Assembly: GCA_021786335.1 (NCBI GenBank) | Contig: JAJYNM010000039.1 | Span: 1 to 10,228 of the forward strand | DNA from: an archaeon | GTDB lineage: Archaea > Thermoproteota > Nitrososphaeria > Nitrososphaerales > UBA183 | Reading direction: 5' to 3' | Length of the DNA stretch: 10,228 bases | Shown here: one piece after another, positions 1 to 5,939 of the stretch | Layout: every line of letters starts with the position of its first letter | Position numbering within the stretch: the first letter of the stretch is position 1 | Notes under the pieces: model-generated | Seen by the model: only the letters and a program-made list of their open reading frames with translations | Told to the model about the DNA's origin: nothing | The model's database searches: none | Position numbers and translations under genes: made by a program

Positions 1-68
1 GGTTGGAGAAGGAATTGCTCGTGGACGGCAAGTACCACGACCTGCTCTACATGGAGAAGATGCTGTAG
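1..68 (+). CDS. 3' end of a probable GNAT-family N-acetyltransferase (5' truncated)
   Basis: An open frame enters from the left edge and ends at a TAG at 66-68. It gives the last 21 residues of a protein ending ...LVDGKYHDLLYMEKML. A 'DGKYHDxLxM' tail is typical of the last beta strands of RimJ/RimL/PhnO-like GNAT acetyltransferases, which move an acetyl group from acetyl-CoA to an amine. This call rests only on that short tail; the acetyl-CoA-binding loop lies outside the window. The gene converges on tbp, leaving 29 bases between the two stop codons. Confidence 0.5.
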   Translation, partial: LEKELLVDGKYHDLLYMEKML

Positions 69-83
69 CGGCACAAAACCGGG

Positions 84-99
84 GAGAGGAGAACCTCTC
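84..99 (-). terminator. Short hairpin between convergent genes, overlapping the tbp stop codon
   Basis: GAGAGG (84-89), loop AGAA and CCTCTC (94-99) form a perfect 6-bp stem that overlaps the tbp stop codon (98-100). On the minus strand it is followed by a TTTT run at about 76-79. It could end tbp transcription or act for both convergent genes. Archaeal termination depends mainly on T-runs and the run here is short, so this is tentative. Confidence 0.35.
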
Positions 100-655
100 A
101 GTACACCATGAGGTTCTTCTCTTCGAGGGTCACGTGCAGGTTGTTGACTGCGCGGTAGACTTCGCTCTCCTTCTTGGCGCCGGTGCAGACGAGCTTCCCT
201 GAGGCGAAGAGCAGGATAACTGTCTTGGGGTCCGCCATCCTGTGGATCAGCCCCGGGAACTGCTCTGGCTCGTACATAGACTTCGGAAGCACCCTGGCTG
301 CCTCCTCGAGGTGCACCTTCCCCCCGAGGCTCGCCGACGCTACTATGTTCTGTATCTCCACCACCGCTTCATTCTTGATGGGTATTTTCCCCTTCTTCAG
401 CTGTCTCACGACCTCCTCGACCGCCTTCCTGGCCTGCTCCTCCGACTTGGCGCCGGTGCAGACCATCTTCCCTGAGCTGAAGATGAGCGTGGCTGTCTTG
501 GGGTTCCTCAGCCTGAACACGAGGCCTGGGAACTGGTCTGGGTGGTATTCGACGGTGACGAAGTTCTTGGTGATCAGGTTCAGGTCGACTGTCTGGTTGA
601 TGGACGCCGATGCGACTACGTTCTCTATGCTGACTATGGCTTTTGTCTGTGGCAA
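98..655 (-). CDS. tbp: TATA-box-binding protein (TBP), general transcription initiation factor
   Basis: TBP recognises the TATA box, bends the DNA and recruits TFB and RNA polymerase. The 185-residue product is two imperfect repeats forming the TBP saddle, about residues 7-92 and 98-183. Each carries the hallmark segments: NVVAS/NIVAS (N12, N103), 'EQFPGL'-like (DQFPGL, EQFPGL), 'NPKT/DPKT', and 'F(S/A)SGK(M/L)VCTGAK'. The four phenylalanines expected to kink DNA are present (F42, F59, F133, F150). The protein stops right after the second repeat, without the acidic tail of many euryarchaeal TBPs. The start is TTG at 653-655; no in-frame ATG precedes the fold, and MPQTK matches the usual N-terminus of thaumarchaeal TBPs (from memory). 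It is a single-gene unit behind its own TATA boxes. Confidence 0.97.
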   Translation of the reverse strand: MPQTKAIVSIENVVASASINQTVDLNLITKNFVTVEYHPDQFPGLVFRLRNPKTATLIFSSGKMVCTGAKSEEQARKAVEEVVRQLKKGKIPIKNEAVVEIQNIVASASLGGKVHLEEAARVLPKSMYEPEQFPGLIHRMADPKTVILLFASGKLVCTGAKKESEVYRAVNNLHVTLEEKNLMVY

Positions 656-947
656 CGCCAGCTGGGCGACTCCTGTCGGTATTTAAAGGGTATAAATACT
701 CACAAGGGGGTCCCAGTCAACTCAGGGTCGGCCTATCCAACCAGTCGGAGCACCCCCATCGGGTGCCGGCGGATGGGTTCGACAGCATCGTACCCGGTCT
801 GAGGTCCGTGTGAGGGCGAAAAACGCGCTCGTCCGCCGGGGGACGGTCAGCGGAGGCCAAACTGATAGCGGCCCTGGCGCCCCTGATTCTTACCCGAGCC
901 GAGTTCGCGCCCCCCCGAAAGAAGGAGCTGCCAAAGAAGCCGCTGGC
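656..947. other. Gene-free spacer between tbp and signal peptidase, rich in hairpins
   Basis: No convincing protein or tRNA is visible in this GC-rich stretch. Beyond the tbp promoter it holds four closely packed stem-loops: GCACCC/GGGTGC (750-766), GGGT-CGA/TCG-ACCC (775-795), GAG-GCG/CGC-CTC around AAAAA (812-830), and CGTCC/GGACG (830-845). A CCCATC/GATGGG pairing (755-760 with 772-777) would compete with the first. A TATAAATA at 691-698 could start a + strand RNA near 721. On the minus strand the 812-830 hairpin has a TTTTT loop and could take part in ending the signal peptidase transcript. I found no RNase P, SRP or C/D-box signature. Confidence 0.4.
680..698 (-). promoter_or_regulatory. 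tbp promoter: two tandem TATA-like boxes
   Basis: Read on the minus strand, TATTTATA (698-691) and TTTAAATA (687-680) stand 11 bases apart upstream of the TTG start. The proximal box is centred about 28 bases from the start codon, predicting a nearly leaderless transcript; the distal box predicts a leader of roughly 13 bases. An AGGAG at 669-673 is about 14 bases from the start, too far for a convincing Shine-Dalgarno. Because TBP itself binds such boxes, autoregulation is possible but is inference. The distal box reads TATAAATA on the + strand and could also fire toward the spacer. Confidence 0.6.
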
Positions 948-1460
948 CTAGGGCTGCACTTCTTCGGGCTTCTCCTCAGGCTGCATCAGAAGCGACCCGA
1001 CAACGATCAGGATAATCAGGATCGATGGGAGATAGTTGAGCCACTGCGGTAGCCCGTACGTGTCGACGTAGTAGGCCAGAAGCTCGACGTAAGGGATCAC
1101 GAAGATGACCTTCCCCACCAGGCAGTTCTGGGTGATCGGGCCGCTCGCTATGCCGAGTGACTGGTCTGTCCCGGGGTTGTTGTCCCCCTTCGTGATCAGC
1201 CCCGCAGGGGTTATGGCGACCACCCGGTGGACCACGGATATCCCGAGCGCCGAGCAAGACCCGTCGTAGACTATGATGTTCCCCACTTGTATGTCGTTTA
1301 TGGGGACGCTCTGCAGGACGACCAGGTCTCCACCTTCCAGCGTCGGGAGCATGCTGTGCCCGTCGACCCTCCTCGTGTCTGTCTGGACGAAGTACGCCCA
1401 GAAGAGCAAGAGGATCACGGCGGCGACGTAGATGGCCGTGCTCTTCGAGGCCACTTTCAT
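948..1460 (-). CDS. Signal peptidase I, archaeal/eukaryotic Sec11 type
   Basis: A membrane serine protease that removes signal peptides from proteins exported by Sec. The 170-residue product has an N-terminal TM segment (about 9-25) and then the conserved boxes in order. The catalytic serine S36 is in GHSMLPTL; 'GDLVVL' and 'GNIIVYD' follow; H78 is in VVHRVV; the aspartate is D93 in KGDNN. Bacterial enzymes use lysine where H78 stands, so this is the ER/archaeal type. A second TM segment (about 144-159) and a short acidic, proline-rich tail follow, giving two membrane anchors. The start is ATG at 1458-1460 with a TATA-like box about 28 bases upstream. Likely clients include exported surface proteins. 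Whether the binding protein at 7480 is cleaved is uncertain, because its N-terminus looks like an uncleaved anchor. Confidence 0.93.
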   Translation of the reverse strand: MKVASKSTAIYVAAVILLLFWAYFVQTDTRRVDGHSMLPTLEGGDLVVLQSVPINDIQVGNIIVYDGSCSALGISVVHRVVAITPAGLITKGDNNPGTDQSLGIASGPITQNCLVGKVIFVIPYVELLAYYVDTYGLPQWLNYLPSILIILIVVGSLLMQPEEKPEEVQP

Positions 1461-1484
1461 TGAGAAGGTCCCGGGTTTCGGCCG

Positions 1485-1495
1485 GTTAAATGTTT
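1485..1495 (-). promoter_or_regulatory. Signal peptidase promoter (TATA-like, leaderless)
   Basis: On the minus strand this reads AAACATTTAAC, an A-rich element followed by an ATTTAAC core centred at about 1488, some 28 bases from the ATG at 1460. No Shine-Dalgarno lies between, consistent with a leaderless message. Confidence 0.45.
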
Positions 1496-1509
1496 GAGCG
1501 CCTGATGCG

Positions 1510-1517
1510 TTTTTATC
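1510..1517 (+). promoter_or_regulatory. TATA-like box for the small membrane protein gene
   Basis: TTTTTATC is centred about 27 bases before the GTG at 1541, the spacing expected for leaderless archaeal transcripts. It is the reason the GTG is preferred over the upstream ATGs at 1490 and 1504, which would place this box inside the coding region. Confidence 0.45.
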
Positions 1518-1540
1518 GGCCCCCGATAGGTCGTTCCGTC

Positions 1541-1897
1541 GTGGCGAGGGTCCCCTTCAGGCTGATATCCTTGGACGTTTTCTTCATTGTCCTCGCATAC
1601 CTGGTGGCCAGGGACCAGGAGGCCCGAGCGGCCTATGCAGCTTCACTGCACGACGCCTGTGCTGGGCTCTGCAGTTACACGCCATCTTTCAGCTACGGCT
1701 TCTTTACACAGTACTTCACCATGTCTGGGAACGGGGTGACGCTCACAAGCCCTCCGACCCTGGACTGGTTCCAGGTGATTGCCGTCGTGTTGGTTGCAAT
1801 CAACGGCTGGTACTTCTACTCGACCTACGTGAGTGGACGGCGGGCTGACGCAGCCGTTTCGTCCCATTCGCCGTCGGACCAAGCTTCACTTTCATAA
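1541..1897 (+). CDS. Small two-TM membrane protein of unknown function
   Basis: I do not recognise a family. From the GTG at 1541 the product has 118 residues. It has a short basic N-terminus, a TM segment (about 8-24), a loop of some 50 residues, a second TM segment (about 75-95), and a Ser-rich polar tail after a GRR motif. The loop holds two close cysteines (C40, C44 in ACAGLC) that could form a disulfide outside the cell; with both ends inside, the positive-inside rule places the loop outside. The frame can be extended to ATG 1490 or 1504, but the TATA-like box at 1510 favours the shorter form. It is divergent from signal peptidase, with the two promoters sharing an 80-base gap; a functional link is possible but unproven. 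Confidence 0.6.
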   Translation: MARVPFRLISLDVFFIVLAYLVARDQEARAAYAASLHDACAGLCSYTPSFSYGFFTQYFTMSGNGVTLTSPPTLDWFQVIAVVLVAINGWYFYSTYVSGRRADAAVSSHSPSDQASLS

Positions 1898-1933
1898 TCC
1901 TCCCATGCAGAGAAGAGGTTGTCCTTCCGCAGG

Positions 1934-1941
1934 TTCAAATT
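1934..1941 (+). promoter_or_regulatory. Weak TATA-like box for the nuclease-like gene
   Basis: TTCAAATT is centred about 25 bases upstream of the GTG at 1963, matching the spacing at other genes here. The sequence is a poor TATA box, and read-through from the preceding gene is an alternative. Confidence 0.3.
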
Positions 1942-1962
1942 CCGAAATCCTGCGAGCCCGCC

Positions 1963-2526
1963 GTGGGGCCGCTCTTGACGCTACTCGCGAAGAGGTCAGG
2001 CTCGGTCGAGCTGGCGCAGGAGGAGATCGCCGCAGTCGCGTCGGCCCTCGGCCTCTCAGCGGTTCAACATGAAGACGAGCAGATGGCTGGCCTAGCCTTG
2101 TGCGCTATGGGCGAACGCGTCGAAGTGGTTTCGAGTCACCTGTCCTGGAGGGATTTCGAGAGGTTCTGTTCCAACATCCTCCGTGCTCGCCGTTATCGGG
2201 TGATGGAGAACATCTACCTGAGGAAGCCGAGGGCCCAGATAGACGTCCTGGGGATATCTGACCGGCTATCCCTGGCGGTAGACTGCAAGCACTGGGCACG
2301 CCAGCCTGGTCGCTCCGCCCTGGGTCGGCTTGTCGAAGCGCAGAGAGATAGGGCGAAGAGGCTCCACGACAGCCTGGACAGCATCGGCTCCATCGTCCCT
2401 CTGGTACTGGTGATGGCAGACCCCGGGGTAAGGTTCGTTGCAGGGGGTGCCGTGGTCCCAATCTTCGCCCTAGCCGACTTCTTGGACAACGTCGAATCCT
2501 ATGTCAGCTACGTGGAACCCGTCTGA
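1963..2526 (+). CDS. PD-(D/E)XK nuclease-like protein (restriction-endonuclease / Mrr-like fold)
   Basis: The 187-residue product starts at GTG and has a helical N-terminal part (about 1-55). A nuclease-like core follows: 'LSWRDFERF' with E66, a helix, then 'AQIDVLG' with D94, then 'LAVDCKHW' with D107-x-K109. The order E...D...(D)xK, and the DCK strand with an aromatic after it, fit the Mrr/restriction-endonuclease-like superfamily, where these residues bind metal and cut DNA. No methyltransferase or specificity subunit lies nearby, so a classical restriction-modification role is not supported. A stand-alone nuclease (type IV-like defence or DNA repair) is possible, and the substrate is unknown. 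Its 3' end overlaps the convergent PH-domain gene by 19 bases. Confidence 0.7.
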   Translation: MGPLLTLLAKRSGSVELAQEEIAAVASALGLSAVQHEDEQMAGLALCAMGERVEVVSSHLSWRDFERFCSNILRARRYRVMENIYLRKPRAQIDVLGISDRLSLAVDCKHWARQPGRSALGRLVEAQRDRAKRLHDSLDSIGSIVPLVLVMADPGVRFVAGGAVVPIFALADFLDNVESYVSYVEPV

Positions 2527-2996
2527 GGATCAGGCTCAGGTGCCGTGGAGGCTCCGAACACACCCGTCGCATCCGATATCTCCTTGTAGACCCTCTCTGG
2601 GTCTGGGATGTCCTTGAGTGGGACGACGCCGACTCCCGCTACAGATCTGTGAGTGCCCTTCCCCTTCTTGAGCTCGACGTACAGGGTGCCACAATGAAAC
2701 CGCCTGGCCAGCATCCCCTGGCCCACGCCGATCCCTAGGATGTTGTCATATTGTATGACCGTCTCCTCCCTCCAGGGCCGACTCACGTGGATCCCAGAGC
2801 TTTCGAACCTGTAGACTGTGGCTTCCTTGTTCAGCATGTACAATCCTACCATCAGATAGTAAACGCCCAGGAATAGAATGTAGCTCGGGAGAGTTGACCA
2901 GTTGAGAGTGAGGAATGGGGTTAGCACCGCCATAGCCAAGGTTGCCTTTAGGAGGCTCTTGGAGACGTTCGGCTTCAGGACTTTTTCTGGTTCCAA
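2508..2996 (-). CDS. Membrane-anchored bacterial-type PH-domain protein (bPH2/YdbS-like)
   Basis: From a TTG at 2994-2996 this encodes 162 residues. There are two adjacent TM segments (about 16-31 and 36-55) with a tight turn, then a cytoplasmic domain (about 60-140). That domain shows the bPH2 pattern: '...FESSGIHVSRPW' (strand pair), 'ETVIQYDNILGIGVGQGMLARRF' split over strands with the typical I-x-x-I-x-V-x-Q-x-x-x-x-R order, 'GTLYVEL', and a final helix beginning 'DPERVYKEI'. The biochemical role of these domains is mostly unknown; they are thought to mediate membrane or protein contacts. The frame opens upstream to an ATG at 3069-3071, but those 25 residues lie over the oppF 3' end and are low-complexity, so the TTG 8 bases after the oppF stop is preferred. 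It is probably the last gene of the opp operon. Confidence 0.65.
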   Translation of the reverse strand: MEPEKVLKPNVSKSLLKATLAMAVLTPFLTLNWSTLPSYILFLGVYYLMVGLYMLNKEATVYRFESSGIHVSRPWREETVIQYDNILGIGVGQGMLARRFHCGTLYVELKKGKGTHRSVAGVGVVPLKDIPDPERVYKEISDATGVFGASTAPEPDPQTGST

Positions 2997-3004
2997 GACC
3001 TGGT

Positions 3005-3973
3005 TCAGTAAAGCCAGCAGGCAGCCTGGACGTCTCCCACCTTCCTGAGCTCCGGCTCCTTCTCTCTGCATATGTCCATCACATATGGGCAGCGCGGGTG
3101 GAACCTGCAGCCCGAGGGAAGTGCGACCAGACTCGGGACCTCTCCCGTGGGCGGGGCCAGGTCATGAGACTTGATGGTGGGGACGGACTTCAGAAGGGCC
3201 TGAGTGTATGGATGCTTCGGGTTGAATATGACCGACTCGGTTGGACCAGTCTCTACAACCTTCCCCGCGTACATCACCGCGATTCTGTCGGAGATGAACC
3301 TCGCCACAGAAATGTTGTGGGTGATGAAGAGATACGTGAGCTTGAGTTCGTCGTGGATCTTGGCGAGAAGGTTCAGAACCGACGCTTGGACCGAAGCGTC
3401 CAGCGCGGATGTCGGCTCGTCCAAGACGAGGAAAGTCGGGTTCCCAATTATGGCTCTCGCGACAGTGTCGCACTGTCTCTTACAACCAGATAGGTCTCGA
3501 ATCCTCCTCTGGCCGAACGTCTTTGAGTCAAGCCCCACGAGTTCCAACGATGTCTTAAACTGGGCTTCCTTGTTCTCCCCGCTAACCCCAGACCTGTGGA
3601 GTGGTTCTGTCACGATATCAATGATGGGCATCCTCGGGTCGAGGCTGTCGGTCGGATTCTGGAAGACCATCTGTACCTGCCTCCTCACCTTCCTCCAGAG
3701 TCTTTTGCTGACCTTCTCGTTCATGAAGTATATCTCCCCACGTGTGGTCGTCTCCAATGTGACCAGCATTCTCCCAAGCGTTGTCTTCCCGCTCCCGCTC
3801 TCACCAACCAGCGCGAGGACCTCGCCGGCGGCGATTTCGAGGTCCACCCCGTCGACCGCCTTCACCCAGACCTTGGGCCCGCGTGAAAGGAGAGACTGGA
3901 TGAACCCCTTCTTGGATGCTTCGAACCACTTCGTGACCCCCACAGCTCTCACGACAGTATCTTGTTCAGTCAT
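3005..3973 (-). CDS. oppF: Oligopeptide/dipeptide ABC transporter ATP-binding protein OppF/DppF, with altered signature motif
   Basis: One of two ATPases powering peptide import. The 322 residues contain Walker A GESGSGKT (57-64), Q-loop Q105 in FQNP, Walker B FLVLDE (181-186, E186 catalytic), D-loop SALD (189-192) and H-loop H219. The C-terminal oligopeptide-transporter domain holds 'HPYTQALL' and four cysteines (C289, C295, C302, C319). The oddity is the ABC signature: LSGCK at 161-165, followed by RQCDTVARA, where LSGGQRQRVAIARA is usual. The second glycine and the glutamine are replaced and several following residues drift, yet the frame and all other motifs are intact. OppD keeps a normal signature. 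The gene overlaps oppD by 8 bases and starts at an ATG with a clear Shine-Dalgarno, indicating translational coupling. Confidence 0.93.
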   Translation of the reverse strand: MTEQDTVVRAVGVTKWFEASKKGFIQSLLSRGPKVWVKAVDGVDLEIAAGEVLALVGESGSGKTTLGRMLVTLETTTRGEIYFMNEKVSKRLWRKVRRQVQMVFQNPTDSLDPRMPIIDIVTEPLHRSGVSGENKEAQFKTSLELVGLDSKTFGQRRIRDLSGCKRQCDTVARAIIGNPTFLVLDEPTSALDASVQASVLNLLAKIHDELKLTYLFITHNISVARFISDRIAVMYAGKVVETGPTESVIFNPKHPYTQALLKSVPTIKSHDLAPPTGEVPSLVALPSGCRFHPRCPYVMDICREKEPELRKVGDVQAACWLY

Positions 3974-4931
3974 AGAGATGGCACCTCACCATACGCTCGT
4001 CCTTCTCTCTCGCTTCGGGGGATTCTATGCGGCATATGTCCATCACCTTCGGGCACCTGGGGTTGAACCTGCACCCAGGGGGAGGAGAGATCATGTTCGG
4101 CGGGGAGCCGGGAATCGAGACAAGTTCCCCGTCTCTCCTCGATTTGTTGGGGATGCTGTTCACCAGGGCGACTGTGTAGGGGTGCAGCGGTGTCGAAACT
4201 ACTTTGTCCACCGGGCCCAGCTCGGAAAGCTCGCCTGCGTACATCACTAGGAACTTGTCTGCCACGGTGTACGCGACGGCCATGTCATGCGTTATGAACA
4301 GCACCGACATCCCGTATTCCTTTTTCAGGCCCCCGATGAGTTTCATCACCTGGGCCTGGATGGTCACGTCGAGCGCTGAAGTGGGTTCATCCGCTATCAG
4401 GAGCTTCGGCTTCATCACCAATGCCATCGCAATCACCACCCTCTGAATCTGGCCGCCGGAGAGCTCGTGGGGATACCTCCTGAGTATCACTTCTGGATCG
4501 GGCATCCTCACCCCCGTCAGCCCTTCGACGATGTCCTTGTAGGCTTTCGTCTCGTCGTATCCCCTGCCAGCTACTCTCTCTCGCATCTCCACCGCCTCAA
4601 GCATCTGGACGTCGACCCGCTTGACCGGGTTCAGGCTGTTAAGTGGGTCCTGGAAGATCATGAATACATCGTTCCCCCTGTACGCTCTGAGCTCATGCCC
4701 CTTCAGAGCCAACACGTCTTTGCCGTCCAGATTCACTTTTCCCTCATATTTCGCGTTGGGAGGGAGGAGCCTCACGATCGCATGGCCGAAGGTGGATTTG
4801 CCGCAGCCGCTCTCGCCCACCACTGCGACGCTCTCGCCCTTCTCGATGGAGAGGTCCACCTTTTTGATTGCTTCTAGGTTGCCATATACAGTACGATAGC
4901 TTACGCGCAGTCCCTTGACGTCGAGCAGCAA
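3966..4931 (-). CDS. oppD: Oligopeptide/dipeptide ABC transporter ATP-binding protein OppD/DppD
   Basis: The second ATPase of the importer, 321 residues. Motifs are canonical: Walker A GESGCGKST (39-47), Q94 in FQDP, signature LSGGQ (157-161), Walker B LLIADE (177-182), SALD D-loop and H215 in THD. The C-terminal domain carries 'HPYTVALV' and the cysteine set C287, C293, C300 and C317, seen in Opp/Dpp ATPases. From memory, such cysteines bind an iron-sulfur cluster in at least one relative; that is not shown here. The start is TTG at 4929-4931, directly abutting the oppC TAG in the same frame; GGGAGG at 4944-4949 lies 12 bases upstream. It pairs with OppF, supplying the intact signature for the site that uses OppF Walker A. 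Confidence 0.95.
   Translation of the reverse strand: MLLDVKGLRVSYRTVYGNLEAIKKVDLSIEKGESVAVVGESGCGKSTFGHAIVRLLPPNAKYEGKVNLDGKDVLALKGHELRAYRGNDVFMIFQDPLNSLNPVKRVDVQMLEAVEMRERVAGRGYDETKAYKDIVEGLTGVRMPDPEVILRRYPHELSGGQIQRVVIAMALVMKPKLLIADEPTSALDVTIQAQVMKLIGGLKKEYGMSVLFITHDMAVAYTVADKFLVMYAGELSELGPVDKVVSTPLHPYTVALVNSIPNKSRRDGELVSIPGSPPNMISPPPGCRFNPRCPKVMDICRIESPEAREKDERMVRCHLYD
3982..3987 (-). promoter_or_regulatory. Shine-Dalgarno of oppF
   Basis: GAGGTG on the minus strand, 8 bases before the ATG at 3973, lies inside the 3' end of oppD. It matches the archaeal anti-Shine-Dalgarno and supports the chosen start with its 8-base overlap. In this window such a motif is seen inside the operon but not at the first genes of transcripts. 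Confidence 0.7.
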
Positions 4932-5939
4932 CTAGTATGAAATCCTCCCACCGACCATGTCCTGTATCCTGTCCCCCAAAAGGGAGAAACAGACCACGAC
5001 CGCCATGATTGCGATGGCCGGGAAGAGCGCATACCACCATACGCGCGGGGCGTATGACAGCCCCTGGGCCGCCATCGAACCCCACTCAGGGACTCCCACA
5101 GTCACCCCTATGCCGAGGAAGGCAAGGGTAGAATAGGTCAGTATGACGTTCCCGAAGTCAAGGGTGGCTATGGCCACGATCGGGTCAATGGAGTTCGGGA
5201 AGATGTGTCTCAGTATTATCCTGGCCGAACTCAACCCGCTCAGCCTTGACGCTTCGACGTAACCCCTGCTCTTGAGCGAAAGCGCTTGGGCCCGGAAGAA
5301 CCTCGCATAGGTTGGCCACCATATGGCCATCAGCGTTATGAGTACCACCAGGTAGCCGTTCCCAAGAATCAACGACATCGCGATGGCCAGCAGGATCAGC
5401 GGGAAGGCGAGGAATGCATCCGTGATTCTCATCAGGATTTCGTCTGCCCACCCTCCTATGTAGCCGGCAGAGATGCCCAGTGCCATGCCGATTACTATGG
5501 CTGAGACTACAATGAGGATAGAGGCCAGGGCATCCCTGGGCGCTGCATAGAGGATCCTGGACAATATGCTTCTTCCTGTCTCGTCGTAGCCAAGCAGACC
5601 TACTGGGAAGTTGGCCAGGCTTGGCGGTGCGAGCTCGAGACCGAAGTGGAACGTGAATGGATCCGATGGAAGGAGAAGATAGCTCAGCGATGGGTTCCGC
5701 AGGTATCCCCCAAGCAATTCGAGGAGGCCCTGAATCACAGAGAACACTATGAATATCGCTATCCCAAATGCCCCGCTCAGCGCTATCTTGTCTCTTCTGA
5801 CGAACCCTACGATGAACCTTATCCCGCTTGTCTCGCCGAGAGGAGTCTCGGCCTGGTCGGGTACGGCCACGCTCGGGCTTCGTTGCCTGCCTTTAAAGAG
5901 CCTGAACCTCGTCAGCCGATTCGTGTGACCATCGCCCAT
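4932..5939 (-). CDS. oppC: Peptide ABC transporter permease OppC/DppC
   Basis: Inner-membrane channel subunit of 335 residues. It has a polar cytoplasmic N-terminus (1-50), a first TM segment (about 52-75), and an extracytoplasmic loop. Then comes 'GYDETGRSILSRILYAAPRDAL' at 117-138, equivalent to the G-T-D-x-x-G-R-D motif that marks OppC/DppC. Five further TM segments follow, and the EAA coupling loop lies at about 227-249 (EASRLSGLSSARIILRHIFP), which docks on an ATPase. The end, 'LGDRIQDMVG', resembles the usual LGDxLRDxLDP tail but lacks its Asp-Pro. The start is ATG at 5937-5939 with GAGGT 8 bases upstream inside oppB. The TAG at 4932-4934 touches the oppD start with no gap and in the same frame. 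Confidence 0.95.
   Translation of the reverse strand: MGDGHTNRLTRFRLFKGRQRSPSVAVPDQAETPLGETSGIRFIVGFVRRDKIALSGAFGIAIFIVFSVIQGLLELLGGYLRNPSLSYLLLPSDPFTFHFGLELAPPSLANFPVGLLGYDETGRSILSRILYAAPRDALASILIVVSAIVIGMALGISAGYIGGWADEILMRITDAFLAFPLILLAIAMSLILGNGYLVVLITLMAIWWPTYARFFRAQALSLKSRGYVEASRLSGLSSARIILRHIFPNSIDPIVAIATLDFGNVILTYSTLAFLGIGVTVGVPEWGSMAAQGLSYAPRVWWYALFPAIAIMAVVVCFSLLGDRIQDMVGGRISY

Noticed and set aside
771..800. Possible tRNA T-arm (GGTTCGA)
   Set aside because: No matching T stem, acceptor stem, D arm or anticodon arm can be formed around it.
810..1052. Small + strand open frame in the tbp-peptidase spacer
   Set aside because: It continues antisense into signal peptidase and lacks any conserved feature or promoter at the right distance.
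3461..3500. Frameshift as the cause of the altered OppF signature
   Set aside because: The frame is continuous, with correct length and intact motifs on both sides; shifting it by one base brings a stop (taa) and does not restore LSGGQ.
3204..4250. Long + strand open frame over oppF and oppD
   Set aside because: It is antisense to two well-supported ATPase genes and its translation shows no domain; high GC keeps such frames open.
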